Source: Corynebacterium sp. (lineage in GTDB: Bacteria; Actinomycetota; Actinomycetes; Mycobacteriales; Mycobacteriaceae). From it: a stretch of DNA of 26,555 bases. Below, piece by piece: positions 15,362 through 22,436 of the stretch. Position numbers and translations under genes: made by a program. The stretch spans positions 1 to 26,555 of the forward strand of contig NZ_JASLIP010000029.1 in the NCBI RefSeq assembly GCF_030152825.1, read 5' to 3'. Below the pieces are notes generated by a model. That model had not been told where the DNA came from. It did not search any database and worked only from the letters and a program-made list of their open reading frames with translations. Positions within the stretch are counted from its first letter, which is position 1, and every line of letters starts with the position of its first letter.

Positions 15362-16057
15362 ATGAAGATTCTCGTTGTGGACGATGACCCGGCTGTACGC
15401 GAGTCGCTGCGCCGTTCCCTGATTTTCAATGGGTACGCCGTCCTGCTCGCCGCGGACGGGGAGGAAGCGCTGGATAAAGTTCAGTCCGAGCGTCCCGACA
15501 TGGCGATCCTCGACGTCATGATGCCGAAGCTCGACGGGCTCGAAGTGTGCCGCGAGCTGCGTTCCCAGGGAGATGACATCCCAATCCTCCTGCTCACCGC
15601 ACGCGATTCTGTTTCGGAGCGCGTGGCCGGACTGGATGCCGGCGCGGATGACTACCTCACCAAGCCCTTCGCTCTCGAGGAGCTCCTGGCTCGCACCCGT
15701 TCCCTCGTCCGCCGTGCCGCGCGCCCGGCGGCGGTGGACACCCAGCAGGTCGAGATTCTGAAGTTCGAGGACCTCGAACTGGATCCCGCGACCCGCGACG
15801 TCACGCGTGGTGGCCGTCAGATTAGCCTTACCCGCACCGAGTTCGCCCTGCTGGAGCTGCTGCTGCGCAACCCCCGCAAGGTGCTCTCTCGCACGACGAT
15901 CCTCGAGGACGTGTGGGGCTATGACTTCCCGACCTCCGGCAACGCCCTGGAGGTCTACATCGGCTACCTGCGTCGCAAGACCGAGGCCGATGGCGAGCCG
16001 CGCCTGATCCAGACGGTTCGAGGCGTGGGCTACGTCTTGCGCGAAACTGCTCCATGA
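15362..16057 (+). CDS. mprA: OmpR-family response regulator MprA
   Basis: This is the transcription factor of an envelope-stress two-component system. The 231-residue protein has a receiver domain with the acidic pocket VVDDDP (D7-D9), phospho-acceptor D51 in MAILDVMMP, T79 in LLLTAR and K101 in DYLTKPF. A winged-helix DNA-binding domain follows, with LTRTEFALLELLLRNP, LEDVWGYDF and IQTVRGVGYVLR. The closest known systems are M. tuberculosis MprA (Rv0981) and C. glutamicum CgtR2, supported by the neighbours mprB, htrA/pepD and moaB2. The stop overlaps the mprB start by four bases (ATGA), so kinase and regulator are translated together. MprA-type regulators usually control their own operon and the following protease gene. 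Confidence 0.95.
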   Translation: MKILVVDDDPAVRESLRRSLIFNGYAVLLAADGEEALDKVQSERPDMAILDVMMPKLDGLEVCRELRSQGDDIPILLLTARDSVSERVAGLDAGADDYLTKPFALEELLARTRSLVRRAARPAAVDTQQVEILKFEDLELDPATRDVTRGGRQISLTRTEFALLELLLRNPRKVLSRTTILEDVWGYDFPTSGNALEVYIGYLRRKTEADGEPRLIQTVRGVGYVLRETAP

Positions 16058-17643
16058 GTTTGAGGAGGCTCTCCCCGGAACCCCGGGGTCGTGTCTCCCA
16101 CTCGGCGACGGGGGAGCGCACCGCTGGCGAGATCGTCGACCACGGCATGCCCCTCGAGCAGGAGGGGGTCGCAGATCTGACCGAACGCTCCCGGTGGCGC
16201 CGCTTTTTGGACGGCACCCTGGGCAGCATCAAACGACGGTTGACCGTCCTGGCCTCCCTGGTCATCATCTTCTCGATCGCTACCGTTACCTTCGCGGCCT
16301 ACGCCACGGTGTCCCAGATTTTGTGGCGCACTAGCGATAGCCTGCTGCGGTCCCAGGCGCAGAGCATCATCGAGATGCCCGCCGAAGAAGCGCCGGGAGG
16401 CACCCCGGGGGAGCACTATCGCCCGACCTTCGAAAAGATCTCCGACACCTTAAGTTTGATGGTTATTCCGGAGTCCAATACCGGCATCTCCGCGCCTGTC
16501 GCGAAGTTCGAGCACGTCCTGGAAGACGCCGAGATTGAGGTCATCCAGGGCGCTCGACCGCACTCCTACCGCTCCGACGGTGACGACCGCTACTTTGCAG
16601 TCGCCGCGCCCGACGGCCGCGTCGTCGTCCTCGTTTCGGATACCTCGTCGACGCACCGGGCGCTGGATTCGCTGGCGCTCATCCTGACCATGATCGGTAT
16701 TTGCGGGGCGCTCGGCGCGATCGTGCTGGTCACCGCCGTGGTGAGCACGGGGCTGCGACCCATCGACCGCCTCCGGCGGGCCACGGACCGAGTGACGGAG
16801 ACGGATGAGCTTCGTCAACTCGTTGTTTTCTCCAATGATGAGGTAGGCACCCTCACCCAGTCCTTCAACAACATGATGCTGGCCCTGCAGACCTCCCGAG
16901 AAAAGCAGAAGGAGCTCGTGGCAGATGCCTCGCACGAGCTGAAGACGCCGCTGACCTCCCTGCGGACCAATATCGAGCTGTTGCTACTCGCGACGCGCGA
17001 AGACTCCCCGGGCATTTCGGAGGCGGACCGCCGGGAGATCGAACGTGATGTGCTCAGCCAGTTGGACGAGATGAGCGCCCTGATTAAGGACCTGGTGGAC
17101 CTCGCCCGTGAAGATGGTCCCGTCCTCAGCGACCAGGAGGTCGACCTCAACGACTGCATTCGCGTTGGCGTGGCGAAGGTGCAGCGGCGCCGCCCAGACG
17201 TCACCTTTGAGATCCACGCCGAACCCTGGGTCACCCAGGGCGACCCGACCAGCCTGAAGCGCGCGCTGCTAAACCTGCTGGACAACGCAGCTAAGTGGTC
17301 TCCGCAGGGCGGCACCGTGCGCGTGTGGATGCAACCCATCCCATCGGCGGCCTCGGGCCTTCCTGCCGGGGCGCAGGGCGGCGGGGGGTACGAGGAGGCT
17401 GTGGAAATTCGAGTCGCAGACTCGGGGCCGGGCATCCCAGCCAAGGACCGGGCAAAGGTCTTCGATCGCTTCTACCGCTCGATTAGTTCTCGCTCGATGC
17501 CGGGCTCTGGCCTGGGGCTCTCCATCGTGAAGCAGGCCGTTGTGAATCACGGCGGGGCGATCATCGCCGATGAATCTGACGACGGTGGCGCGCTGATGCG
17601 GGTTGTGCTACCCGCTCGCCGTGGAACTCCCAGCGAAAGATAG
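16054..17643 (+). CDS. mprB: Sensor histidine kinase MprB
   Basis: This is the membrane sensor kinase paired with MprA. The 529-residue protein has a cytoplasmic N-terminal extension of about 60 residues, TM1 at about 63-87, an extracytoplasmic sensor of about 115 residues, TM2 at about 205-232 and a HAMP segment (STGLRPIDRLRRATDRV). The phospho-acceptor is H294 in ADASHELKTPLTSLR. The ATP-binding boxes are NLLDNAAKWSP (N), DSGPGIP (G1), FDRFYRS (F) and GSGLGLSIV (G2), so the kinase should be active. The start is fixed by the four-base overlap with mprA. A Gly/Ala-rich loop lies between the N and G1 boxes. In mycobacteria the periplasmic domain senses envelope stress. Confidence 0.95.
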   Translation: MSLRRLSPEPRGRVSHSATGERTAGEIVDHGMPLEQEGVADLTERSRWRRFLDGTLGSIKRRLTVLASLVIIFSIATVTFAAYATVSQILWRTSDSLLRSQAQSIIEMPAEEAPGGTPGEHYRPTFEKISDTLSLMVIPESNTGISAPVAKFEHVLEDAEIEVIQGARPHSYRSDGDDRYFAVAAPDGRVVVLVSDTSSTHRALDSLALILTMIGICGALGAIVLVTAVVSTGLRPIDRLRRATDRVTETDELRQLVVFSNDEVGTLTQSFNNMMLALQTSREKQKELVADASHELKTPLTSLRTNIELLLLATREDSPGISEADRREIERDVLSQLDEMSALIKDLVDLAREDGPVLSDQEVDLNDCIRVGVAKVQRRRPDVTFEIHAEPWVTQGDPTSLKRALLNLLDNAAKWSPQGGTVRVWMQPIPSAASGLPAGAQGGGGYEEAVEIRVADSGPGIPAKDRAKVFDRFYRSISSRSMPGSGLGLSIVKQAVVNHGGAIIADESDDGGALMRVVLPARRGTPSER

Positions 17644-17689
17644 GGCTGCGTCCCAGTATTTTTTAGAAGGGAAGTGGAGGATGGTTCCT

Positions 17690-19174
17690 ATGGATAAAAA
17701 TGGTGAAAATCTGAATAGCGGTAACGGTGTCGGCGGCAATGGCGCCAGCGGTGGCGGGGGAGAGCACTACCCGCAGGCGTCGGACTTTGGGCCATTCGGG
17801 CACAACGGCCACACCCGCCGCGGCGAGGCCGGGGCGCAGTACGGCCCCGGGGGCTGGGCAGGCGAGGCTCAGGACAATCAGCATGCCCAATGGGGCCAGT
17901 CGCACACCGGTTATACCCAGACCCACCAGACCCAGCCGCACCAGGTTCAAGCCCACCAGGGCGCGCAGCCGCCGCAGCACCCTCAGGCGCTGCCGCACGA
18001 GCCGGGCTACCCACCCCAGGCAGGGGCCGGCGAGCCGGGCGAGAATTCGCTGAACGCGCCACCGAAGGAGAAGAAGCGCTGGTCCACCGGCGCGGTCGCG
18101 GCCCTCATGGTGGGGGCGGTGGTTCTCGCCTCCGGCACGACCTTCGCCCTCTCCACGATGCAGGGGACCAACAGCATCCGCTCCGTCAACACTCTCGACT
18201 CCGCGCCCACCGGCAATGAGGACACCAGCAGCAGCCGACTGGAGGAATCCGGAACCATCGCCCAGGTCGCGGATAAAGTCACCCGCTCGGTGGTGCAGAT
18301 CCAGGTGCAGACCGCCCGCGGCGGGGAGGAGGGTTCCGGATCCATCTTCACCAACGACGGCATGATCCTCACCAATAATCACGTCGTCGGTGCCGCCGCC
18401 AAGGGTGACGCGAAAATGCAGGTGATCACCGCCGACGGTCGCGTGCTGCCAGCTAAGTTCATCGCCGCTGACCCGCAGACCGATATCGCCGTCATCAAGG
18501 CGGAGGGCGCCGATAACCTGCAGCCCATGGCAATGGGGGACTCCAACGCCATCAACGTCGGCGAGACGGTCGCCGCGATCGGCTCCCCGCTGGGCCTGAA
18601 TTCCACCGTGACCTCCGGCATTGTCTCCGCCAAGGACCGTCCCGTCCAGGCAGCCGGCGAGGACGGCGGCGAGGGCTCCCTCATCGACGCCATCCAGACC
18701 GACGCCGCCATCAACCCCGGAAACTCCGGCGGTGCGCTCGTGAACCTCAAGGGCGAGCTCGTGGGCATCCCCACCGTCATCGCCACCCTGGGTGGAGGAG
18801 GCACCTCCGGCTCCATCGGCCTAGGCTTCGCCATCCCGTCCAACCAGGCGGTGCGTATCGCCAAGCAGTTGATCGATAACGGCAAGGCCACCCACCCGAT
18901 GATCGGCGCGCAGATCAACACCGCCAGCCGCTACGTGGGAGCCGAGGTCATGGAAGTTAACCCCGGCAGCCCTGCAGAAAAGGCTGGTTTGGAGAAGGGG
19001 GACGTGGTGCGCAAGGTCGACGACCGCCTCATCGACACCGGCGTCGGGCTCATCGCCGCCATCCGTTCCCACGAGGTCGGGGACACCGTGAAGCTCACCG
19101 TCCTGCCTGGGGGACGCGGGCCGGAAAAGCAGCTCGACGTCACCCTCGGCACCGAGGCCGAAACCCAGGAGTAG
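17690..19174 (+). CDS. htrA: Membrane-anchored HtrA/PepD-type serine protease with PDZ domain
   Basis: This is an envelope quality-control protease. The N-terminal 130 residues are cytoplasmic and low-complexity (Gly-rich, then His/Gln/Pro-rich around 70-105). One transmembrane helix follows (about 134-154), then a trypsin-like domain with the full triad: H231 in LTNNHVVG, D265 in DPQTDIAVIK and S346 in INPGNSGGAL. The PDZ domain covers about 405-490, with VNPGSPAEKAGLEKGDVVRKV. It corresponds to PepD (Rv0983), which lies after mprAB in M. tuberculosis and is controlled by MprA. I chose ATG 17690, with GGAGG nine bases upstream; ATG 17681, with AAGGGA upstream, is also possible. It starts 46 bases after mprB, probably in the same operon. 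Confidence 0.94.
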   Translation: MDKNGENLNSGNGVGGNGASGGGGEHYPQASDFGPFGHNGHTRRGEAGAQYGPGGWAGEAQDNQHAQWGQSHTGYTQTHQTQPHQVQAHQGAQPPQHPQALPHEPGYPPQAGAGEPGENSLNAPPKEKKRWSTGAVAALMVGAVVLASGTTFALSTMQGTNSIRSVNTLDSAPTGNEDTSSSRLEESGTIAQVADKVTRSVVQIQVQTARGGEEGSGSIFTNDGMILTNNHVVGAAAKGDAKMQVITADGRVLPAKFIAADPQTDIAVIKAEGADNLQPMAMGDSNAINVGETVAAIGSPLGLNSTVTSGIVSAKDRPVQAAGEDGGEGSLIDAIQTDAAINPGNSGGALVNLKGELVGIPTVIATLGGGGTSGSIGLGFAIPSNQAVRIAKQLIDNGKATHPMIGAQINTASRYVGAEVMEVNPGSPAEKAGLEKGDVVRKVDDRLIDTGVGLIAAIRSHEVGDTVKLTVLPGGRGPEKQLDVTLGTEAETQE

Positions 19175-19182
19175 ACACGCAC

Positions 19183-19233
19183 GGGGGAGGGTTGAAAATA
19201 AATCCCCATTAGGGGTTTGAAAAATCCTCTCCC
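19183..19233 (+). ncRNA. Candidate structured RNA between htrA and moaB2
   Basis: An 11-pair outer stem (19183-19193 with 19223-19233, two G-U pairs, no mismatch) encloses an inner CCCC-ATTA-GGGG hairpin (19204-19215). It could be an htrA terminator without a T run, a processing site or a leader element for moaB2. Confidence 0.35.
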
Positions 19234-19243
19234 GCGTTAAAGT
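19217..19243 (+). promoter_or_regulatory. Possible promoter for moaB2
   Basis: TTGAAA (19217-19222) and TAAAGT (19238-19243) are 15 bases apart, short for SigA. TAAAGT is also the predicted -10 of the DUF1846 gene. TTAAAG is repeated in tandem at 19237-19248. Confidence 0.25.
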
Positions 19244-19278
19244 TAAAGCGACCCACCCGCCGTGAAGGAGTAAAAGCG

Positions 19279-19926
19279 TTGACGCTAAACCGGAATGAAG
19301 CCCACGAGCTCGGTGCCCGAAACCCGATCGTGGACGACATCGACCACAGTCAGCTAGACCGGCTGGATGCCGCCATTCCGGAGCCAGACGATAGCTTCCT
19401 CCACAGTCTCGACCAGAGCCTCGACGCGCAGGCCGCCGCCAAGCGTGCCGCAGCCGAAGCCGTCCCCACCCGCCACGCGCTCGTCGTGCTGATCGGCGAG
19501 GATCGCGCTGGCCAGGGCGGCAGCGGGGAGCTCGTTGCCGAACTGCTCGCAGAGGACCGCTTCATCGTCGACGCTGTGGTCAACGTCGCCGAGCGCAAGA
19601 GCGAGATCCGGCACGCCATCGAAACCGGCGTGGTCGGTGGCGCGGACCTCGTCATCACCATCGGTGGCACCGGCTTCGGCCCTCGCGACCGTGCCCCTGA
19701 GGCCACCCGCAAGCTGCTGGATCGCCGCATCCCGGGTATCGCGGAGGCGATCCGCAGCTCCGGGCTGGCCGCAAATAACAAGGACGCCGCCCTCTCCCGC
19801 GGCCTCGCCGGCATCTCCGGGTCCACCGTGGTCGTCAACATCGCTGGCAGCCGCGGCGCGATCCGAGACGGAATGGCCACGCTCGGCCCGCTCGTCAACC
19901 ACGTGCTTGACGAGCTCGGCGTCTAA
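19279..19926 (+). CDS. moaB2: MogA/MoaB-fold protein (MoaB2-like) with N-terminal extension
   Basis: The protein belongs to the molybdopterin-binding MogA/MoaB family, whose classical members adenylylate molybdopterin. Residues 66-215 form the domain, with LVITIGGTGFGPRDRAPEAT at about 124-143 and TVVVNIAGSRGAIRDGMATL near the end. Two family motifs are changed: the usual RDxTPEA reads RDRAPEA and the usual NLPGSP reads NIAGSR, while the early D-x-S-G element reads GGSGE. Residues 1-65 are an acidic, Ala-rich extension not found in enzymes such as E. coli MogA. The position after mprA-mprB-pepD matches M. tuberculosis moaB2 (Rv0984), and I recall MoaB2 of M. smegmatis being reported to bind sigma factor A. 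A role outside cofactor synthesis is therefore plausible. The start is TTG 19279, with AAGGAG upstream. Confidence 0.85.
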   Translation: MTLNRNEAHELGARNPIVDDIDHSQLDRLDAAIPEPDDSFLHSLDQSLDAQAAAKRAAAEAVPTRHALVVLIGEDRAGQGGSGELVAELLAEDRFIVDAVVNVAERKSEIRHAIETGVVGGADLVITIGGTGFGPRDRAPEATRKLLDRRIPGIAEAIRSSGLAANNKDAALSRGLAGISGSTVVVNIAGSRGAIRDGMATLGPLVNHVLDELGV

Positions 19927-20124
19927 ATGGCCCGTCGCGTACCACGCGGGCTCGCCAGCCTAGGTAAGGCCCGCAGCGCCCGGAACGTAGCCGGGAGGGT
20001 GAAGGACCCCAAGCCCGCAGGCCGGGGCGTCGAAAAAGAAAAGAACCCGGCCGAGCACGGCGGGTTCGATAAAGACTTCTGGATAGAACAACGCCCGCCC
20101 CACTGGGGGCGGGTGAAGAACTAG
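19927..20124 (+). CDS. Small basic conserved-looking protein of unknown function
   Basis: The 65-residue product is rich in Arg, Lys and Pro. It has a distinctive end: GGFDKDFWIEQRPPHWGRVK. The ATG at 19927 follows the moaB2 stop with no gap, a strong sign of coupled translation and a real gene. It has no membrane segment or signal peptide. I recall similar small proteins at this place in other corynebacteria, but I cannot name a domain. The C-terminal Trp/Pro-rich motif looks like a binding peptide rather than an enzyme. A hairpin at 20151-20169 ends the unit. Confidence 0.75.
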   Translation: MARRVPRGLASLGKARSARNVAGRVKDPKPAGRGVEKEKNPAEHGGFDKDFWIEQRPPHWGRVKN

Positions 20125-20150
20125 TTCGACGGGCGTCGAGCCGGAACGCA

Positions 20151-20169
20151 GCTGAGCGAATCGCTCAGC
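20151..20169. terminator. Hairpin between the convergent small ORF and mscL
   Basis: GCTGAGCG-AAT-CGCTCAGC is a perfect eight-bp stem six bases from the mscL stop. There is no T run on either strand, so it may be a weak bidirectional terminator. Confidence 0.45.
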
Positions 20170-20174
20170 GGGAA

Positions 20175-20639
20175 TTACTCAGCGTGACGGCCGGTCGGGT
20201 CATCGTCGTTAGCGACGGAAGGGTCGACCTTCTTGGTGGACACACCGTTCTGCTGCTGCAGCAGGTCGCGGATCTCGGCCAGCAGCTCAGTCTCGGTTGC
20301 AGCTGCCTCCTCGGTGGAGATGCCCTTGCGGCGAGCATTCATCTCAGCCAGCTTGTTCATCGGCATGATGAGGATGAAGTAGACGACGGCCGCGATGATC
20401 AGGAAGTTGATCGCGGCGGTGATCACAGCGCCGACGTCGACGAAGGTGGCCGGGTTGCCCTCGCGGATGTGGAAGCCCAGGCCGAACTCCGGGGAGCCTC
20501 CCAGCGCAGCGATCAGCGGGTTGACGATCTTGTCAGTGAAAGCAGTGACGATTGCGGTGAACGCGGAACCGACAACGACGGCTACCGCGAGCTCGACCAC
20601 GTTGCCACGCATCAGGAAGTCCTTGAAACCGGACAGCAT
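20175..20639 (-). CDS. mscL: Large-conductance mechanosensitive channel MscL
   Basis: MscL is the homopentameric membrane channel that opens under high tension to release solutes on osmotic downshock. The 154-residue product has the amphipathic N-terminus MLSGFKDFLMRGNVVELAVA, then TM1 (pore-lining VELAVAVVVGSAFTAIVTAF) and the periplasmic loop. TM2 is AAINFLIIAAVVYFILI, followed by PMNKLAEMNARRK and the bundle helix TELLAEIRDLLQQQ. The tail of about 25 residues after the bundle is polar and acidic. AAGGGG lies six bases before the ATG at 20639. It sits 38 bases after fthC on the same strand and has a perfect TATAAT overlapping the fthC stop, so it can be transcribed alone or with fthC. Confidence 0.96.
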   Translation of the reverse strand: MLSGFKDFLMRGNVVELAVAVVVGSAFTAIVTAFTDKIVNPLIAALGGSPEFGLGFHIREGNPATFVDVGAVITAAINFLIIAAVVYFILIMPMNKLAEMNARRKGISTEEAAATETELLAEIRDLLQQQNGVSTKKVDPSVANDDDPTGRHAE

Positions 20640-20676
20640 AAATAATCCCCTTCTTAAAGGTAAAAAGACTGGTTTT

Positions 20677-20682
20677 ATTATA
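20677..20682 (-). promoter_or_regulatory. -10 element of mscL overlapping the fthC stop codon
   Basis: On the minus strand TATAAT (20682-20677) includes the TAA stop of fthC. CTATCA, 17 bases upstream, is a poor -35. The expected leader is about 30 bases. Confidence 0.45.
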
Positions 20683-21415
20683 CTGATGAGCTGGGGAAAT
20701 GATAGACCCCGTTTTGGCTGATGCCAGCCGACACGGCGAGGTCATGTGGGGCCGCGGGAACGCAAACACCCAGCTCGGAGTCGTCCACCACGGCCCAGAT
20801 TGCTTGCAACCGGGGTGCAGGGCCAGGTCGGTCGCCCCTCGGTGTCGTGACGGGATGCACAGCCGGCGCCCCGGTGGGGGCGTCCTTGGCGCTCGATCTT
20901 CCCGGGTTTTCGGGCGCGATCGAGGCATCGCCCGCCACGAAGTCCGCCAGCGTGCGGTCGTAGAATCCGCCCCCCTGGCCCAGCCGGGTGCCGTCGGAAC
21001 CCAGGGAGAGAGCGGGGAGGACGGCGACGTCCGCGGCATCGACCAGCTCGCCCAGGTTTTCGCCCGAGGGCTCCAGGATCCCCATCGAGTTCGCCACCAG
21101 GTCTGCCGTGCCAGTGAACGTGCACCACTCCAGCCGGCGTGGGTTGTGCTGAACGACCGGCAGGATCACCTCATAGCCCGCGTTCCGCAGTGCCTCCGGC
21201 AGGTCGGCCCCTCCGGGCTCGCCCGGCAGCGCGCAGAACGCTGCCACCACCGGCCGGGAGTCGGGGAATCGCTGCCCCAGGGCTGCGACCAGGTGGCGCT
21301 GGATGGCGCGGTCGCGCTGGGCGCGCTCGGCTGCCGGAAGCTGCTTGCGCGTATAACGAACCTCGGCGCGCAGGGCGGCCTTTGCGGCGCGGGTTTCCTC
21401 GGGATTATGGGGCAT
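20678..21415 (-). CDS. fthC: 5-formyltetrahydrofolate cyclo-ligase
   Basis: This enzyme converts 5-formyltetrahydrofolate to 5,10-methenyltetrahydrofolate using ATP, returning stored folate to the one-carbon pool that also feeds PurN and PurH. The 245-residue product has the typical N-terminal helix (KAALRAEVRYTRKQLPAAER), a central VVAAFCALPGEP and the signature GTRLGQGGGFYDRTL. About 40 residues rich in Pro, Ala and Gly follow that signature before LQAIWAVVDDSEL. This insertion makes the protein longer than most members but should be a surface loop. I chose ATG 21415, with AAGGAG three bases further up; the frame is open far upstream, antisense to galU, without coding character. It is divergent from galU, as in M. 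tuberculosis (Rv0992c/Rv0993). Confidence 0.9.
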   Translation of the reverse strand: MPHNPEETRAAKAALRAEVRYTRKQLPAAERAQRDRAIQRHLVAALGQRFPDSRPVVAAFCALPGEPGGADLPEALRNAGYEVILPVVQHNPRRLEWCTFTGTADLVANSMGILEPSGENLGELVDAADVAVLPALSLGSDGTRLGQGGGFYDRTLADFVAGDASIAPENPGRSSAKDAPTGAPAVHPVTTPRGDRPGPAPRLQAIWAVVDDSELGVCVPAAPHDLAVSAGISQNGVYHFPSSSV

Positions 21416-21531
21416 GATCTCCTTCGCTGCTCCTGCTCTTTGCTTCGGTGGGTTGGCGGTGCCTGGATTCCCAACAGATCTTTTCCTGCCCGCACCGGGT
21501 GTAAGTCCAGCACTTTGGCCCAGCTGGGCGG

Positions 21532-21537
21532 TACGAT
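21532..21537 (+). promoter_or_regulatory. -10 element for leaderless galU transcription
   Basis: TACGAT, preceded by GG, lies seven bases before ATG 21545, and no ribosome-binding site is present. No clear -35 is visible. Confidence 0.45.
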
Positions 21538-21544
21538 GCACCTC

Positions 21545-22432
21545 ATGACTTCCAATGAGCTTCGCACAGTTGTTGTCCCCGCCGCAGGACTGGGGACGCG
21601 CTTCCTGCCTGCGACGAAGACGGTGCCCAAGGAACTGCTCCCCGTGGTCGACACGCCCGGGATCGAGCTTATCGCCGAGGAGGCCGCCCAGGCTGGTGCT
21701 GAACGGCTGGCGATCATCACCGCCCCGAAGAAGCAGGGCATCATGGCGCACTTCCGCACCGATGCTGAGCTCGAGGCCACCCTCGAAGCCCGCGGTAAGG
21801 AGGAACAGCTCGCGAAGGTCCGCGCCACCGACGGCCTGATCGACGTCGCCGCCATCGAGCAGCCGGAGCCGCTCGGCCTCGGCCACGCCATCGGCCTGGC
21901 CGAATCCCACCTCGCCGAAGATGAGGAATGCTTCGCCGTCATGCTCCCGGACGACCTCGTCCTGCCCTACGGGATCATGGAGACCATGCTGGAGGTGCGC
22001 CAGCGCTACGGCGGCTCCGTCCTGTGCGCGGTCGAGGTGCCGGAGGAGGACGTCTCCAAGTACGGCGTTTTCGATATCGCCGCCGACTCCGATGACCCGC
22101 AGGTCAAGAAGGTCAACGGCATGGTCGAGAAGCCGGACCTCGAAGACGCCCCGTCGAACTTCGCGGCCACCGGCCGCTACCTGCTGGACCGGCAGGTCTT
22201 CGAGGCCCTGTCCCGCACCAAGCCGGGCAAGGGCGGCGAGATTCAGATCACCGATGCCATCGAGCTGATGATCTCCGAGGGGCACCCGGTGCACATCGTC
22301 GTCCACCAGGGCAAGCGCCACGACCTCGGCAACCCGGGCGGCTACATCCGCGCCTGTGTGGACATGGCCCTCGAGGATGAGACCTACGGCGAGTCCCTGA
22401 AGCAGTGGCTCGAGCAGCGACTCGGGGAGTAG
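21545..22432 (+). CDS. galU: UTP-glucose-1-phosphate uridylyltransferase GalU
   Basis: GalU makes UDP-glucose from UTP and glucose-1-phosphate, supplying trehalose, arabinogalactan and glycan precursors for the corynebacterial envelope. The 295-residue product has the nucleotide-binding start VVVPAAGLGTRFLPATKTVP followed by KELLPVVDTP. It also has QPEPLGLGHAIGLAE, MLPDDLVLP, VNGMVEKPDLEDAPSN, GKGGEIQITDAIELM and KRHDLGNPGGYI. Length and motifs are normal. I chose ATG 21545 because of the -10 at leaderless distance; ATG 21536 overlaps that element. It is followed four bases later by the MoeA-like gene, so the two are probably one operon. Confidence 0.96.
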   Translation: MTSNELRTVVVPAAGLGTRFLPATKTVPKELLPVVDTPGIELIAEEAAQAGAERLAIITAPKKQGIMAHFRTDAELEATLEARGKEEQLAKVRATDGLIDVAAIEQPEPLGLGHAIGLAESHLAEDEECFAVMLPDDLVLPYGIMETMLEVRQRYGGSVLCAVEVPEEDVSKYGVFDIAADSDDPQVKKVNGMVEKPDLEDAPSNFAATGRYLLDRQVFEALSRTKPGKGGEIQITDAIELMISEGHPVHIVVHQGKRHDLGNPGGYIRACVDMALEDETYGESLKQWLEQRLGE

Positions 22433-22436
22433 CCCC

